A stretch of 7,562 nucleotides of DNA, from the NCBI GenBank assembly GCA_028290165.1, contig JAQGKJ010000662.1, positions 1 through 7,562 of the forward strand, given 5' to 3'. Source of the DNA: Bradyrhizobium sp. Its GTDB lineage: Bacteria > Pseudomonadota > Alphaproteobacteria > Rhizobiales > Xanthobacteraceae. The notes below the pieces were generated by a model. The model ran no database searches. It was not told where the DNA came from and saw only the letters and a program-made list of their open reading frames with translations. A program made the translations under genes and the position numbers. Positions 1-6,336 of the stretch are shown piece by piece (position 1 is the first letter of the stretch; each line of letters opens with the position of its first letter).

Positions 1-419
1 AAAGCGCCGAAGCGTTCCGGCCGCGATGCACAGAGCTCAGCCAGTTTTTCGTTGTTCATTTTGACGATCGCCGCCGCGGTGTCGCGGTCCTTGCCGTTCC
101 AGAACGGATTGATCGACAGCACCTCCATGTCGATCGCCTTCGCGTCCATCTCCTTGAGACGTTCTTCGATGACGATGAAATGCTCAGGCGCGCCCTTGAC
201 CTGCGGCAAGACCTTGTCGGCCCCGTCTCCCATCAGATTGATGGCCTCGTGAAAATAGCAGTGCGCGTGAGTGTCGACGGTGAGGACCCGCTTGCCGCCA
301 ACCTTGACCGGCAGGCGCGGTGGCTTCGGTTGGGCGTGAGCCGCACCCAGCATGCCGCAGCCACAAAACGCAATCCCTGTGGCGCCCGCGCTCTTCAAGA
401 AGTTTCTACGGCTGGTCAT
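1..419 (-). CDS. Tat-exported amidohydrolase (Amidohydro_2-like), N-terminal part only
   Basis: This gene reads from ATG at 419 leftward and runs off the window, so only the first 139 residues are visible. The N-terminus is a textbook twin-arginine signal: S-R-R-N-F-L-K at residues 3-9, a short hydrophobic stretch, and a likely A-H-A cleavage site at about 27-29, so the enzyme probably acts in the periplasm. After it comes T-H-A-H (H51, H53), the metal-binding HxH of amidohydrolases. The following segment (R-L-K-E-M-D about 87-92, N-E-K-L-A-E-L 123-129, R-P-E-R-F 133-137) has the pattern of the Amidohydro_2 family, which includes ACMSD-like decarboxylases and hydrolases. The remaining metal ligands lie outside the window, so the reaction and substrate cannot be named. 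A GAGG ribosome site about 7 nt upstream supports the start. It diverges from the solute-receptor gene at 601, hinting at a shared substrate. Confidence 0.85.
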   Translation of the reverse strand, partial: MTSRRNFLKSAGATGIAFCGCGMLGAAHAQPKPPRLPVKVGGKRVLTVDTHAHCYFHEAINLMGDGADKVLPQVKGAPEHFIVIEERLKEMDAKAIDMEVLSINPFWNGKDRDTAAAIVKMNNEKLAELCASRPERFGA

Positions 420-600
420 TCGGTCCCTCACTTGATGGCTTTGGCGTTTCCATTGGACCGGTCGGTTGAAGCGCCGGTCTTTTCCCGATTTCTTCGCCGG
501 GACACATTGCCAAGCCGGAAGCGAGAGGGCAATCATTCCCGACTGGGACGCGGCCGCTCATTCGGAAACGTGATCCAATTGGCCAGGGGGAAATTCGTAA
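420..600. promoter_or_regulatory. Divergent intergenic region, amidohydrolase / Bug receptor
   Basis: These 181 bp separate two divergent genes and must hold the promoters for both. For the plus-strand gene the best candidate is TTGCCA at 507-512, an 18-nt spacer and AATCAT at 531-536, which would give a leader of about 58 nt; this is a visual match only. An 8-bp palindrome GACCGGTC lies at 456-463, and its left half is repeated in inverted form by CCGGTC at 474-479, which could be an operator. A second short palindrome, CCAATTGG, lies between the candidate promoter and the receptor start. No regulator gene for these sites is visible in the window, and no confident promoter for the minus-strand gene was found. 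Confidence 0.35.
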
Positions 601-1569
601 ATGCGCCTGATTAGTTCGTTTATCCCGGCGCTTGCGCTCCTTGCCAGTTGCAGTGCGGTCGCGCAGACGGCCTATCCCGACCGGCCGATCAAGATGATCG
701 TGCCCTTGGCGGCAGCCAGCGCCGTCGACGTCGCCGCGCGGATCGTGACCCAGAAGATGGCCGATAATATGGGCCAGCAATTCGTCATCATGAACCAGCC
801 CGGGGCGTCCGGGCTGATCGGGGCCGAGCAGGTCGCGAGAGCCGATCCGGACGGTTACACGATCGGCGGTTTCAACGACAGCATCATGACCATGGTGCCC
901 AACCTGCAGTCCAAGATGCGCTGGGACATCCTGAAGGACTTTGAGCCGGTGTCGCTGGTTGCCACCGTGGAGTGGGGATTGATCGTCAACAACCAGACCC
1001 CCTACAAGACCGCGGCCGATCTGATCGCCGCGGCAAAGGTCGCACCCGGCAAGATCGATTATGGCTCGGGCGGTCCGGGCAGCCCGCAGCATCTGGCAAT
1101 GGCGATGTTCGCCTCCGCCGCCGGCATATCGCTGATGCACGTGCCCTACAAGGGCGCCACGCAGGCTGCAACCGACGTCGCCGCCGGGCAGATACCGGTC
1201 GGCTTCCAGGGCCTCGGCACCGTCGCACCGCTGGTGCGCGGTGGTCAGGTCAGGCTGATCGGGGTGACGACGCAGAACCGGCTGCCGCAGTTTCCGGATG
1301 TGCCGACCGTTTCCGAATCGGGTCTGCCCGGGTTCTTCTTCAATTCCTGGTTCGCGATCATGGCGCCGGCCGGCACGCCGAAGGACATCATCACGAGGCT
1401 CAATGCCGAAGTTCGCAAGGCCGTCGGCGATCCCGAGATTCGGCGCAAGCTCGAGGAATTGGGTTTTGCGGTACGCGCCAGCTCGGCTGAGGAGCTGGGC
1501 GCCATGACCCGCGAACAGCTCGCCAAATATGCCCGCGTGATCAAGGAAATGGGTATCGCGAACGAATGA
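601..1569 (+). CDS. Bug/TctC family tripartite tricarboxylate-type solute-binding receptor
   Basis: A periplasmic receptor of the Bug family, proteins that capture carboxylates or other small organic molecules for TctAB-type transporters or for sensing. Its 322 residues match the usual family length. The order of motifs is typical: secretion signal (1 to about 21), Y-P-D-R-P-I-K near 25-31, the 'D-V-A-A-R' helix, N-Q-P-G-A-S-G, D-P-D-G-Y-T, the H-V-P-Y-K-G block and a G-V-T-T region, then the family's C-terminal 'E..G' helix. The ATG at 601 follows an in-frame TAA at 598-600, and AGGGGGAA lies a few bases upstream, so the start is well fixed. Two features are odd: a lipobox-like L-A-S-C at 14-17, and P-L-A-A-A-S-A-V-D where the family usually has P-x-x-x-G-G-x-x-D. 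No TctA or TctB membrane genes are in the window. The ligand cannot be inferred. Confidence 0.92.
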   Translation: MRLISSFIPALALLASCSAVAQTAYPDRPIKMIVPLAAASAVDVAARIVTQKMADNMGQQFVIMNQPGASGLIGAEQVARADPDGYTIGGFNDSIMTMVPNLQSKMRWDILKDFEPVSLVATVEWGLIVNNQTPYKTAADLIAAAKVAPGKIDYGSGGPGSPQHLAMAMFASAAGISLMHVPYKGATQAATDVAAGQIPVGFQGLGTVAPLVRGGQVRLIGVTTQNRLPQFPDVPTVSESGLPGFFFNSWFAIMAPAGTPKDIITRLNAEVRKAVGDPEIRRKLEELGFAVRASSAEELGAMTREQLAKYARVIKEMGIANE

Positions 1570-1741
1570 GACCGCTGGCTGCCGAACACGCCTAAAATTG
1601 TCGTCCAGTCATTCTCACCCCGAAAACCCCGACGTCAGGGATCGCTTGCCCGCGCCCCAGTGTCCGCAATAGACGACTTCAAATGCTTGTTCCGCCATGA
1701 TCTTTCGCTAATCTAACGCCGATGGATGGAGGAAGCTGCGG
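1570..1741. promoter_or_regulatory. Intergenic region with candidate promoter for the cyclase/STAND gene
   Basis: This 172-bp gap lies between the receptor gene and the giant cyclase gene. A weak sigma70-like arrangement is visible: TTGTTC at 1687-1692, a 16-nt spacer and TAATCT at 1709-1714, which would place the transcription start about 20 nt before the GTG. Further upstream, 1627-1640 forms an imperfect 14-bp palindrome centred on GACGTC (six of seven arm positions pair) that could bind a regulator. No strong hairpin-plus-T-run terminator for the upstream gene was found, and no CRP-type TGTGA-N6-TCACA site is present here. Confidence 0.3.
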
Positions 1742-4700
1742 GTGTCCTGTCAAGTCTGTCTATCGACCCTGAAGGCAGGCGACTTGTTTTGCTCGTCTTG
1801 CGGGGCAGTCGTCCCGGAACATGCTCCAAAGCCCAAGGTCGCGGAAGTTCGTGGCCGGATTGCTGGTGAGCGAAAGTACCTCACCGTCCTCTGTGCCGAT
1901 CTGCAGCGCTCGACCGACCTGATCTCGGAACTGGACCCCGAGGAGGCAATTTCGCGGTTGGAGCCCGCGCTGATTGCGATGCGTACCGCGGTCCGGCGCA
2001 ACCGCGGGATCGTCAGCAAGGAGGGAGGCGACGGGCTCATCGCGCTGTTTGGCGCGCCGCGCGCGGATGACAACCATGCCGTCATGGCCTGTCACGCGGC
2101 TGTCGAACTGGTTCGCCGTGTCAAGTTGCTGGAGGATCCCGCGCTTCGGGTCCGGGTTGGCGTTCACTCCGGTTATGTCGTGGCCCACGTCATCGAAGCC
2201 GATTTCTCCTCGATCTATGAAGCAGGGGGGCCGGCGGTCCACCTGGTCAAGCGGCTCGAGAATGCGGCGCAGGCCGGACAGATCGTGGTGTCGGAGTCCT
2301 GCCAGAACCTCTCCACGGGGCTCGTGACCTTCAATGCTTTGCCGCCGAAGCGGCTGGAGGGGTTTTCCGCACCCGTTCCCTGCCACGAGCTCATCGAGAT
2401 CTCGGGCCTCACCCGCTGGCGGGCACGCTCGACCAAGGGGCTTTCCTCGTTTGTCGGCCGCGCGGAAGAGATCTCCCTGCTCGAACGGGCGGCGCGAGAT
2501 GTAGGCACCTCCGGACAGATCATTGCGCTGGTAGGCACGTCGGGCATCGGAAAATCGCGAATGGCCCATGAGTTTGTCGGCGCGTTGCGGCAGAAGGACT
2601 GGCAGGTCCTGGAAGCGGAGGGCAATCCGCTAGAGCAGGCTGTGCCCTATGCTTTGCTGAAAAAGCTGCTGCAGAGCGCGCTGCAGGGGGGCAGCGTCGC
2701 GCCTGCAGATCAGGCCGGGTTGCCCGAGGATCCGGCGCCCGCGCAGTCAGATCTTTGGCCGGCCGCCCTTTGCTCCGTTCTCGACCAACCCGTCAACGAC
2801 GCGCGCTGGCACGACCTCGAACCGTTGCTGCGACGGCGCGCGATTATCGATGCGGTACGCGACGCCGTCGGCAAGGTCGTGGCGAAGCGGCCGACGATCT
2901 TGCTGCTCGAGGACCTGCACTGGATCGACGGTCAAAGCGAGACCGTGGTCGAGGCGCTGACGTCGCTGACGGCGAGCCATCCGCTGCTGGTACTGTTGAC
3001 ATGGCGGACGGAAGATACGCCGGGATGGCTGGCGCGGCTCGACGTTCGCAGGATTTGGCTGCGGTCCCTCGATATCTCAGCGGCGAATGCGCTGCTGGAC
3101 GATCTGCTTGGCACGGCGCCCGAACTGAACGATCTCAGGGCTCACATGCTTCGCCACACCGGCCAGGTTCCGCTGTTCATCGAGGAAGTCGCGCGGCAAC
3201 TCATCACCCGTGGCGTGCTCAAGGTCGAGGCCGGCCGGTTTGCGATCAAAGCTCCCTGGGACACGCTGGAAATTCCCCCGACCGTGCAAGGGGTGATCGC
3301 GTCCCGGATCGATCGTTTGCCGAAGGAGGACAAGACCCTGCTCCAGCTCGCGTCCGTCGTCGGACCGCGCATTTCGCCGCGCCTGGTGGCGGCGGTCACC
3401 GGCATGCCCGCGGTCCAGCTGCAAAGCCGCCTTTGGTCGCTGGAAATTCTGGATTTTCTGGTCGAGTCGCAATGGCTCGCCGCCCCGGAATACGAATTTG
3501 CGCACGATCTGATTCGCGAGGTCGCCTATGATTCGATTCTTCGGCCGCAACGGGAAGAGTTGCACCGCCGGATCTTGACGGCTTTGGAAGCGAGCTCTCC
3601 GGGACGCGAGGAAGACGTTGCGGAAGCCCTTTGCCATCATGCGGTCAAGGCGCAGGACTGGGCGAGGGCGGACCAATACGGGCACATGGCGGCGAAAAAA
3701 GCATTCGCCCGATCGGCGTTTCGGGATGCAACGGGATACTTCGAGATTGCGATGGACGCGGTCGACAAGAAGCCGGCCTCGACCGCGCGTGAGCAACGGG
3801 CGATCGATCTGCGCATCGAGTCTCGGCTCGCATATGTTTCACTTGGGAGCATCGAGCGGTGGTTTGAGCTTGGTCGCGACGGGGAGGCGCGATCCGAGAA
3901 AATCGGCGATGAGGGCCGGCGGCTGGCGTCCATCGCGATCAGGGCGGCTGCCCTGAATTTCCACGGAACGCCTTATGAGGCGATCGTTGCCGGAGAGAAA
4001 GCGGTGAAGTTGGCGAACCGGTCGAATAACAAGACCTGGCTTGCATACGCGGAGTATGGACTGGGCCAATCCTATTTCCTCGCAGGCAGGTATCGCGATG
4101 CGGAGTTGATGCTCGGACAAGCGAGTGCGCGTCTTGCCGGCGCACCGGAAGAGGTGCCGCCGGGAACGACGGGTTCGAGCGTCCTTCTGCTCTGTCAGAT
4201 GATGAAAGCCCTTGTCCATGCGTGGTTGGGCGAGTTCGATGAGTCCGAACGCTGTTCCGAACGGGCAAGCGATCTCGCTGAAAAGAATGACCGGCCTTAC
4301 GATCTGATCGCGGCCGATTACGGTCATGGCGTCGTGCAGATGATGCGCGGCAATCTTGAGGAGGCGGAAGGCGCTCTCGATGAGGCCCTTCGCATTTCGC
4401 GCGAGAGCGAAGTCAGGCTGTTTCTGCCCCTCGTGATGTGCGCGCTTGGAAACCTCTATTCGCAACGGGGCCAGGCCGGCCGGGCGCGGGATATCCTGCT
4501 TCAGGCGAAGGATGAAGCCGAGGCGCTCGGTCATGAGACCAGCAAGGTGGCCGTGTCGGCGTATCTCGGCTCGGCCTATAGTCAGCTTGGGGATGTCAAG
4601 CACGGATTGTCCCTCGCGCGTGCCTCCCAGGCCGGCGCGAAGCAGAAGGGATACGGGGGTATCGAAGCGCTGGCAGCCTTTCACGAGGCCAACATCCTCG

Positions 4701-4954
4701 CGTCGCAGGGAGTGTCCATGGCGGAGGAGGCCATGGGGTGTTTGAAACGGACCGTCGAAATCGCGGACACGCTCGAAGCCCGGCCCTTGCTGGCCGCCGC
4801 CAAGGGGGTGCGGGCACGGATGCTGGCAGCTTCCGGTCGGAAAACAGAGGCGCAGGACGAACTCGTCCAGGCGATCGCCCTTTTCAACCAGTCCAAAATG
4901 ACTGTACATCTAGAACGTGCTAAGGCAGCGCTCTCCAAGTTCCTGGATGTTTGA
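1742..4954 (+). CDS. Zinc ribbon / class III nucleotide cyclase / STAND ATPase / TPR multidomain protein
   Basis: A 1070-residue presumed cytoplasmic signalling protein. Residues 3-20 carry CxxC-x10-CxxC, a zinc-ribbon-like element. Residues about 44-220 are a class III adenylate/guanylate cyclase domain: metal aspartates D53 and D97 are 44 residues apart, as in mammalian cyclases, with K93 in the K-x-x-G-D motif and R171 present. E160 sits at the purine-selecting position, and H167 replaces the usual transition-state Asn. Residues about 235-420 form an AAA_16/STAND ATPase with Walker A G-T-S-G-I-G-K-S (265-272) and Walker B L-L-L-E-D (387-391). From about 625 to 1060 the protein is helical TPR-like repeats, likely the sensing or docking part. 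The start is GTG at 1742 behind GGAGG: an in-frame TAA at 1709 closes the frame, no in-frame ATG lies between, and the first cysteine is residue 3. It is followed at 46 bp by an unknown basic protein and then by a CRP-type regulator. Whether it makes cAMP is not shown by sequence. Confidence 0.93.
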   Translation: MSCQVCLSTLKAGDLFCSSCGAVVPEHAPKPKVAEVRGRIAGERKYLTVLCADLQRSTDLISELDPEEAISRLEPALIAMRTAVRRNRGIVSKEGGDGLIALFGAPRADDNHAVMACHAAVELVRRVKLLEDPALRVRVGVHSGYVVAHVIEADFSSIYEAGGPAVHLVKRLENAAQAGQIVVSESCQNLSTGLVTFNALPPKRLEGFSAPVPCHELIEISGLTRWRARSTKGLSSFVGRAEEISLLERAARDVGTSGQIIALVGTSGIGKSRMAHEFVGALRQKDWQVLEAEGNPLEQAVPYALLKKLLQSALQGGSVAPADQAGLPEDPAPAQSDLWPAALCSVLDQPVNDARWHDLEPLLRRRAIIDAVRDAVGKVVAKRPTILLLEDLHWIDGQSETVVEALTSLTASHPLLVLLTWRTEDTPGWLARLDVRRIWLRSLDISAANALLDDLLGTAPELNDLRAHMLRHTGQVPLFIEEVARQLITRGVLKVEAGRFAIKAPWDTLEIPPTVQGVIASRIDRLPKEDKTLLQLASVVGPRISPRLVAAVTGMPAVQLQSRLWSLEILDFLVESQWLAAPEYEFAHDLIREVAYDSILRPQREELHRRILTALEASSPGREEDVAEALCHHAVKAQDWARADQYGHMAAKKAFARSAFRDATGYFEIAMDAVDKKPASTAREQRAIDLRIESRLAYVSLGSIERWFELGRDGEARSEKIGDEGRRLASIAIRAAALNFHGTPYEAIVAGEKAVKLANRSNNKTWLAYAEYGLGQSYFLAGRYRDAELMLGQASARLAGAPEEVPPGTTGSSVLLLCQMMKALVHAWLGEFDESERCSERASDLAEKNDRPYDLIAADYGHGVVQMMRGNLEEAEGALDEALRISRESEVRLFLPLVMCALGNLYSQRGQAGRARDILLQAKDEAEALGHETSKVAVSAYLGSAYSQLGDVKHGLSLARASQAGAKQKGYGGIEALAAFHEANILASQGVSMAEEAMGCLKRTVEIADTLEARPLLAAAKGVRARMLAASGRKTEAQDELVQAIALFNQSKMTVHLERAKAALSKFLDV

Positions 4955-4966
4955 GATATTTCAACT

Positions 4967-4987
4967 GCGGCAATGATGGCCGCTTTT
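4967..4987 (+). terminator. Short GC hairpin followed by T4: possible attenuator or weak terminator
   Basis: GCGGC (4967-4971) can pair with GCCGC (4979-4983) around a 7-nt loop, followed directly by TTTT (4984-4987). It begins 12 nt after the cyclase stop and ends just before the GGAG ribosome site (4991-4994) of the next gene. The stem is only 5 bp, so full termination is doubtful; partial attenuation, a messenger-processing site or chance are all possible. Confidence 0.3.
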
Positions 4988-5000
4988 CATGGAGTAAAAA

Positions 5001-5426
5001 ATGGGCGCTTTGGTCTATGGCGGAAAATTTGAAAAGCACATCAACGAATTATACAGCCCGAAAAATATCAAAAAAACCGCCGAGAAGTTCAAGCAATACG
5101 AGAAGGAGCATGGGGCTTACAAGTTCGGACAGCAATATACGAAAATGCTGGTTCCCAAGAAAGAGGACTGGAAGGACGAATCCGGCTCGACCGCGGGCCA
5201 CACCAGGTGGGAAAAGCACTCCGGCGCCATCCCTGCGAAAATCCGCAACCACCTAACCAGGGTCATCAGGAAAAATCTCCGGTCCAAAAAGCCGCTGCCG
5301 ATGGTCTTGAAGGTCGGTGAGAATGTCGATGCGTCCCACGATCTGCATGTCAAGACGTTCAGGCATAAGGGCAAGGCGCATATCGGCCTGCACATGCTTT
5401 GCCCCAATACGTCGTTAAGGAAATGA
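5001..5426 (+). CDS. Unrecognised small basic protein (141 aa)
   Basis: I do not recognise this protein. It has 141 residues with 23 Lys, 7 Arg and 10 His against 13 acidic residues, a net charge near +17 before His. There is no signal peptide and no membrane segment. The N-terminal part (about 10-60) is Lys/Glu/Tyr-rich and probably helical. The C-terminal half has a basic stretch (R-V-I-R-K-N-L-R-S-K-K) and then a His-rich tail (D-L-H-V, F-R-H-K-G-K-A-H-I, L-H-M-L-C-P) that could bind nucleic acid or a metal; that is inference. ATG 5001 is supported by GGAG 6 nt upstream, while an in-frame ATG at 4989 meets a stop after two codons. My hand count gives about 52% GC overall and about 44% in the first 160 nt, against about 63% in a sample of the next gene, so it may be acquired, although Lys-richness also lowers GC. 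It lies 46 bp after the cyclase gene, so co-transcription is plausible. Confidence 0.8.
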   Translation: MGALVYGGKFEKHINELYSPKNIKKTAEKFKQYEKEHGAYKFGQQYTKMLVPKKEDWKDESGSTAGHTRWEKHSGAIPAKIRNHLTRVIRKNLRSKKPLPMVLKVGENVDASHDLHVKTFRHKGKAHIGLHMLCPNTSLRK

Positions 5427-5434
5427 ACGATTTC

Positions 5435-5459
5435 CGGAGCCGGCATATCGCCGGCTCCG
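5435..5459 (+). terminator. Perfect 10-bp GC-rich inverted repeat between the basic protein and CRP-like gene
   Basis: CGGAGCCGGC (5435-5444) and GCCGGCTCCG (5450-5459) are exact reverse complements around the 5-nt loop ATATC. It starts 8 nt after the stop of the 141-residue gene. No T-run follows directly (the first TTTT is at 5469-5472), so it is not a classical intrinsic terminator. It could be a 3'-end stabiliser, an attenuator, or a dyad operator in front of the regulator gene. It would be coding if the regulator started at ATG 5423. Confidence 0.5.
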
Positions 5460-5479
5460 CTTCTGGAGTTTTGACCGGC

Positions 5480-6214
5480 GTGGCTGAGGACAAGAAGGCA
5501 GACGCTCGCGGGTTCTCGAGCGGCAAGCAGGCGGTGCTGCGCAAGCACCCGATTTTCTGCGATCTTGAACCTGAGGCGCTCGACCAGCTCTGCCGCTACG
5601 CCAAGCACACCACGCTGAAGCGGGGAACCACGATCGTCTCCAGGGGCGATCCCGCCAACAGCTTGATCGCGGTGATCAGTGGTACGGTGAAGATCAGCGT
5701 TTCCTCCGCGGACGGCCGCACCGCGATTCTTAATCTCATCGGTCCCGGCGAGATTTTCGGGGAGGTCGCGGTGCTCGACGGGCAGGCGCGGACGGCGGAT
5801 GCGACCGCAAACACCAATTGCGAGATTTACGTCATCGATCGCCGCGACTTCATCCCCTTTGTGAAAAGCCAGCCGGCGCTGGCGATGAAGTTCATCGAGC
5901 TGCTTTGCACGCGGCTGCGCTGGACCAGCGACCAGGTGGAAGAGGTCATCCTGCAGAACTTGCCGGGCCGGCTCGCCAGCGTTCTTCTGCGTCTGACCGA
6001 GAAACACAAGCTCGCGCCGGCAGGGCGGACGATCGCCATCACCCAGCAGGAAATCAGCGAGATGGTCGGCATGACCCGGGAAAGCATCAACAAGCAGTTG
6101 CGCGCCTGGGCAGCACGCAAGCTGGTTCGTCTCGAGCACGGTGCGATCGTCGTCTTGAATGCCGAGATGCTTCGCGAGCTCGCCGAAGCAGGCTCCGGAG
6201 ACGAAGGCGAATAG
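5480..6214 (+). CDS. CRP/FNR-family transcription regulator, cAMP-receptor type
   Basis: A 244-residue regulator with an N-terminal cyclic-nucleotide-binding barrel (about 20-135), a dimer helix (about 136-160) and a C-terminal winged helix-turn-helix (about 165-235). Aligned by eye with E. coli CRP, the cAMP contacts are kept: E95 and R104-T105 in the phosphate-binding cassette (CRP E72, R82-S83), and T149-S150 in the dimer helix (CRP T127-S128). The recognition helix has R200, E201 and K205 (CRP R180, E181, R185), predicting a TGTGA-type site, and an exact one lies just downstream at 6262. There is no FNR cysteine cluster. Start choice: GTG 5480 has TGGAG about 11 nt upstream and lies after the 5435-5459 hairpin. 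ATG 5423 would add 19 residues and overlap the previous gene in an ATGA junction, but its AAGG is only 2 nt away. TTG 5471 is also possible. The ligand is likely cAMP; the neighbouring cyclase-like gene is a candidate source. Confidence 0.93.
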   Translation: MAEDKKADARGFSSGKQAVLRKHPIFCDLEPEALDQLCRYAKHTTLKRGTTIVSRGDPANSLIAVISGTVKISVSSADGRTAILNLIGPGEIFGEVAVLDGQARTADATANTNCEIYVIDRRDFIPFVKSQPALAMKFIELLCTRLRWTSDQVEEVILQNLPGRLASVLLRLTEKHKLAPAGRTIAITQQEISEMVGMTRESINKQLRAWAARKLVRLEHGAIVVLNAEMLRELAEAGSGDEGE

Positions 6215-6336
6215 CGCGCGTTGGCTCCAGCCACACTTCACAGATAGTTTATGTCAGCAGATGTGAAGCAATTCACAATGGTTTGGCGCGCCTTGAGTTA
6301 GTCACGCTGGTGCACATTCGCACGGTGGAGGCATCT
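6215..6336. promoter_or_regulatory. Intergenic regulatory region upstream of the small membrane protein
   Basis: This 122-bp gap follows the regulator's TAG. It is locally more AT-rich and holds the CRP-type palindrome at 6262-6277, plus a lone TCACA half-site at 6238-6242. A weak -35-like TTGAGT lies at 6293-6298 with a poor -10-like ACATTC at 6316-6321; that would put the operator about 58 bp before the start, near a class I activation position. The next gene has a good GGAGG site at 6327-6331. A TGGCT-CC-AGCCA dyad at 6222-6233 just after the regulator stop has a loop too tight for a confident terminator call. Confidence 0.45.
6262..6277. promoter_or_regulatory. CRP-type operator TGTGA-N6-TCACA
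   Basis: TGTGA (6262-6266), AGCAAT (6267-6272) and TCACA (6273-6277) match all ten core positions of the CRP consensus. It lies 47 bp after the end of the CRP-like gene and about 60 bp before the ATG of the 83-residue membrane protein, in non-coding DNA. The adjacent regulator keeps the recognition-helix residues that contact this core. Position relative to the start codon favours activation of the downstream gene, but without a mapped transcription start this is inference. Confidence 0.75.

Noticed and set aside
406..1140. A 244-codon minus-strand open frame opposite the Bug receptor, covering the divergent promoter region
   Set aside because: It overlaps the clear Bug receptor and the start of the Tat-signal amidohydrolase in another frame, and its translation is low-complexity Gly/His/Arg-rich.
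1618..1634. Short tandem ACCCCGA repeat after the Bug receptor gene
   Set aside because: Two 7-bp copies in GC-rich DNA are too short and too few to support a repeat or regulatory call.
3839..4909. A 356-codon minus-strand open frame opposite the TPR region
   Set aside because: It is antisense to well-formed TPR-like repeats, has no recognisable domain and a composition typical of a GC-rich shadow frame.
6222..6233. TGGCT-CC-AGCCA dyad after the regulator stop as a terminator
   Set aside because: A 2-nt loop is too tight, the usable stem is about 4 bp, and no T-run follows.
5117..6241. A 374-codon minus-strand open frame opposite the basic protein and CRP-like gene
   Set aside because: The plus strand encodes a CRP-family protein with intact motifs over most of this span; the minus frame shows no domain and is a codon-bias artefact.
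5818..6336. Upstream extension of the 83-residue membrane protein into the CRP-like gene
   Set aside because: The frame is open but the translation within the regulator gene is an Arg/Ala-rich shadow; the ATG at 6337 has the only strong ribosome site and follows the operator.
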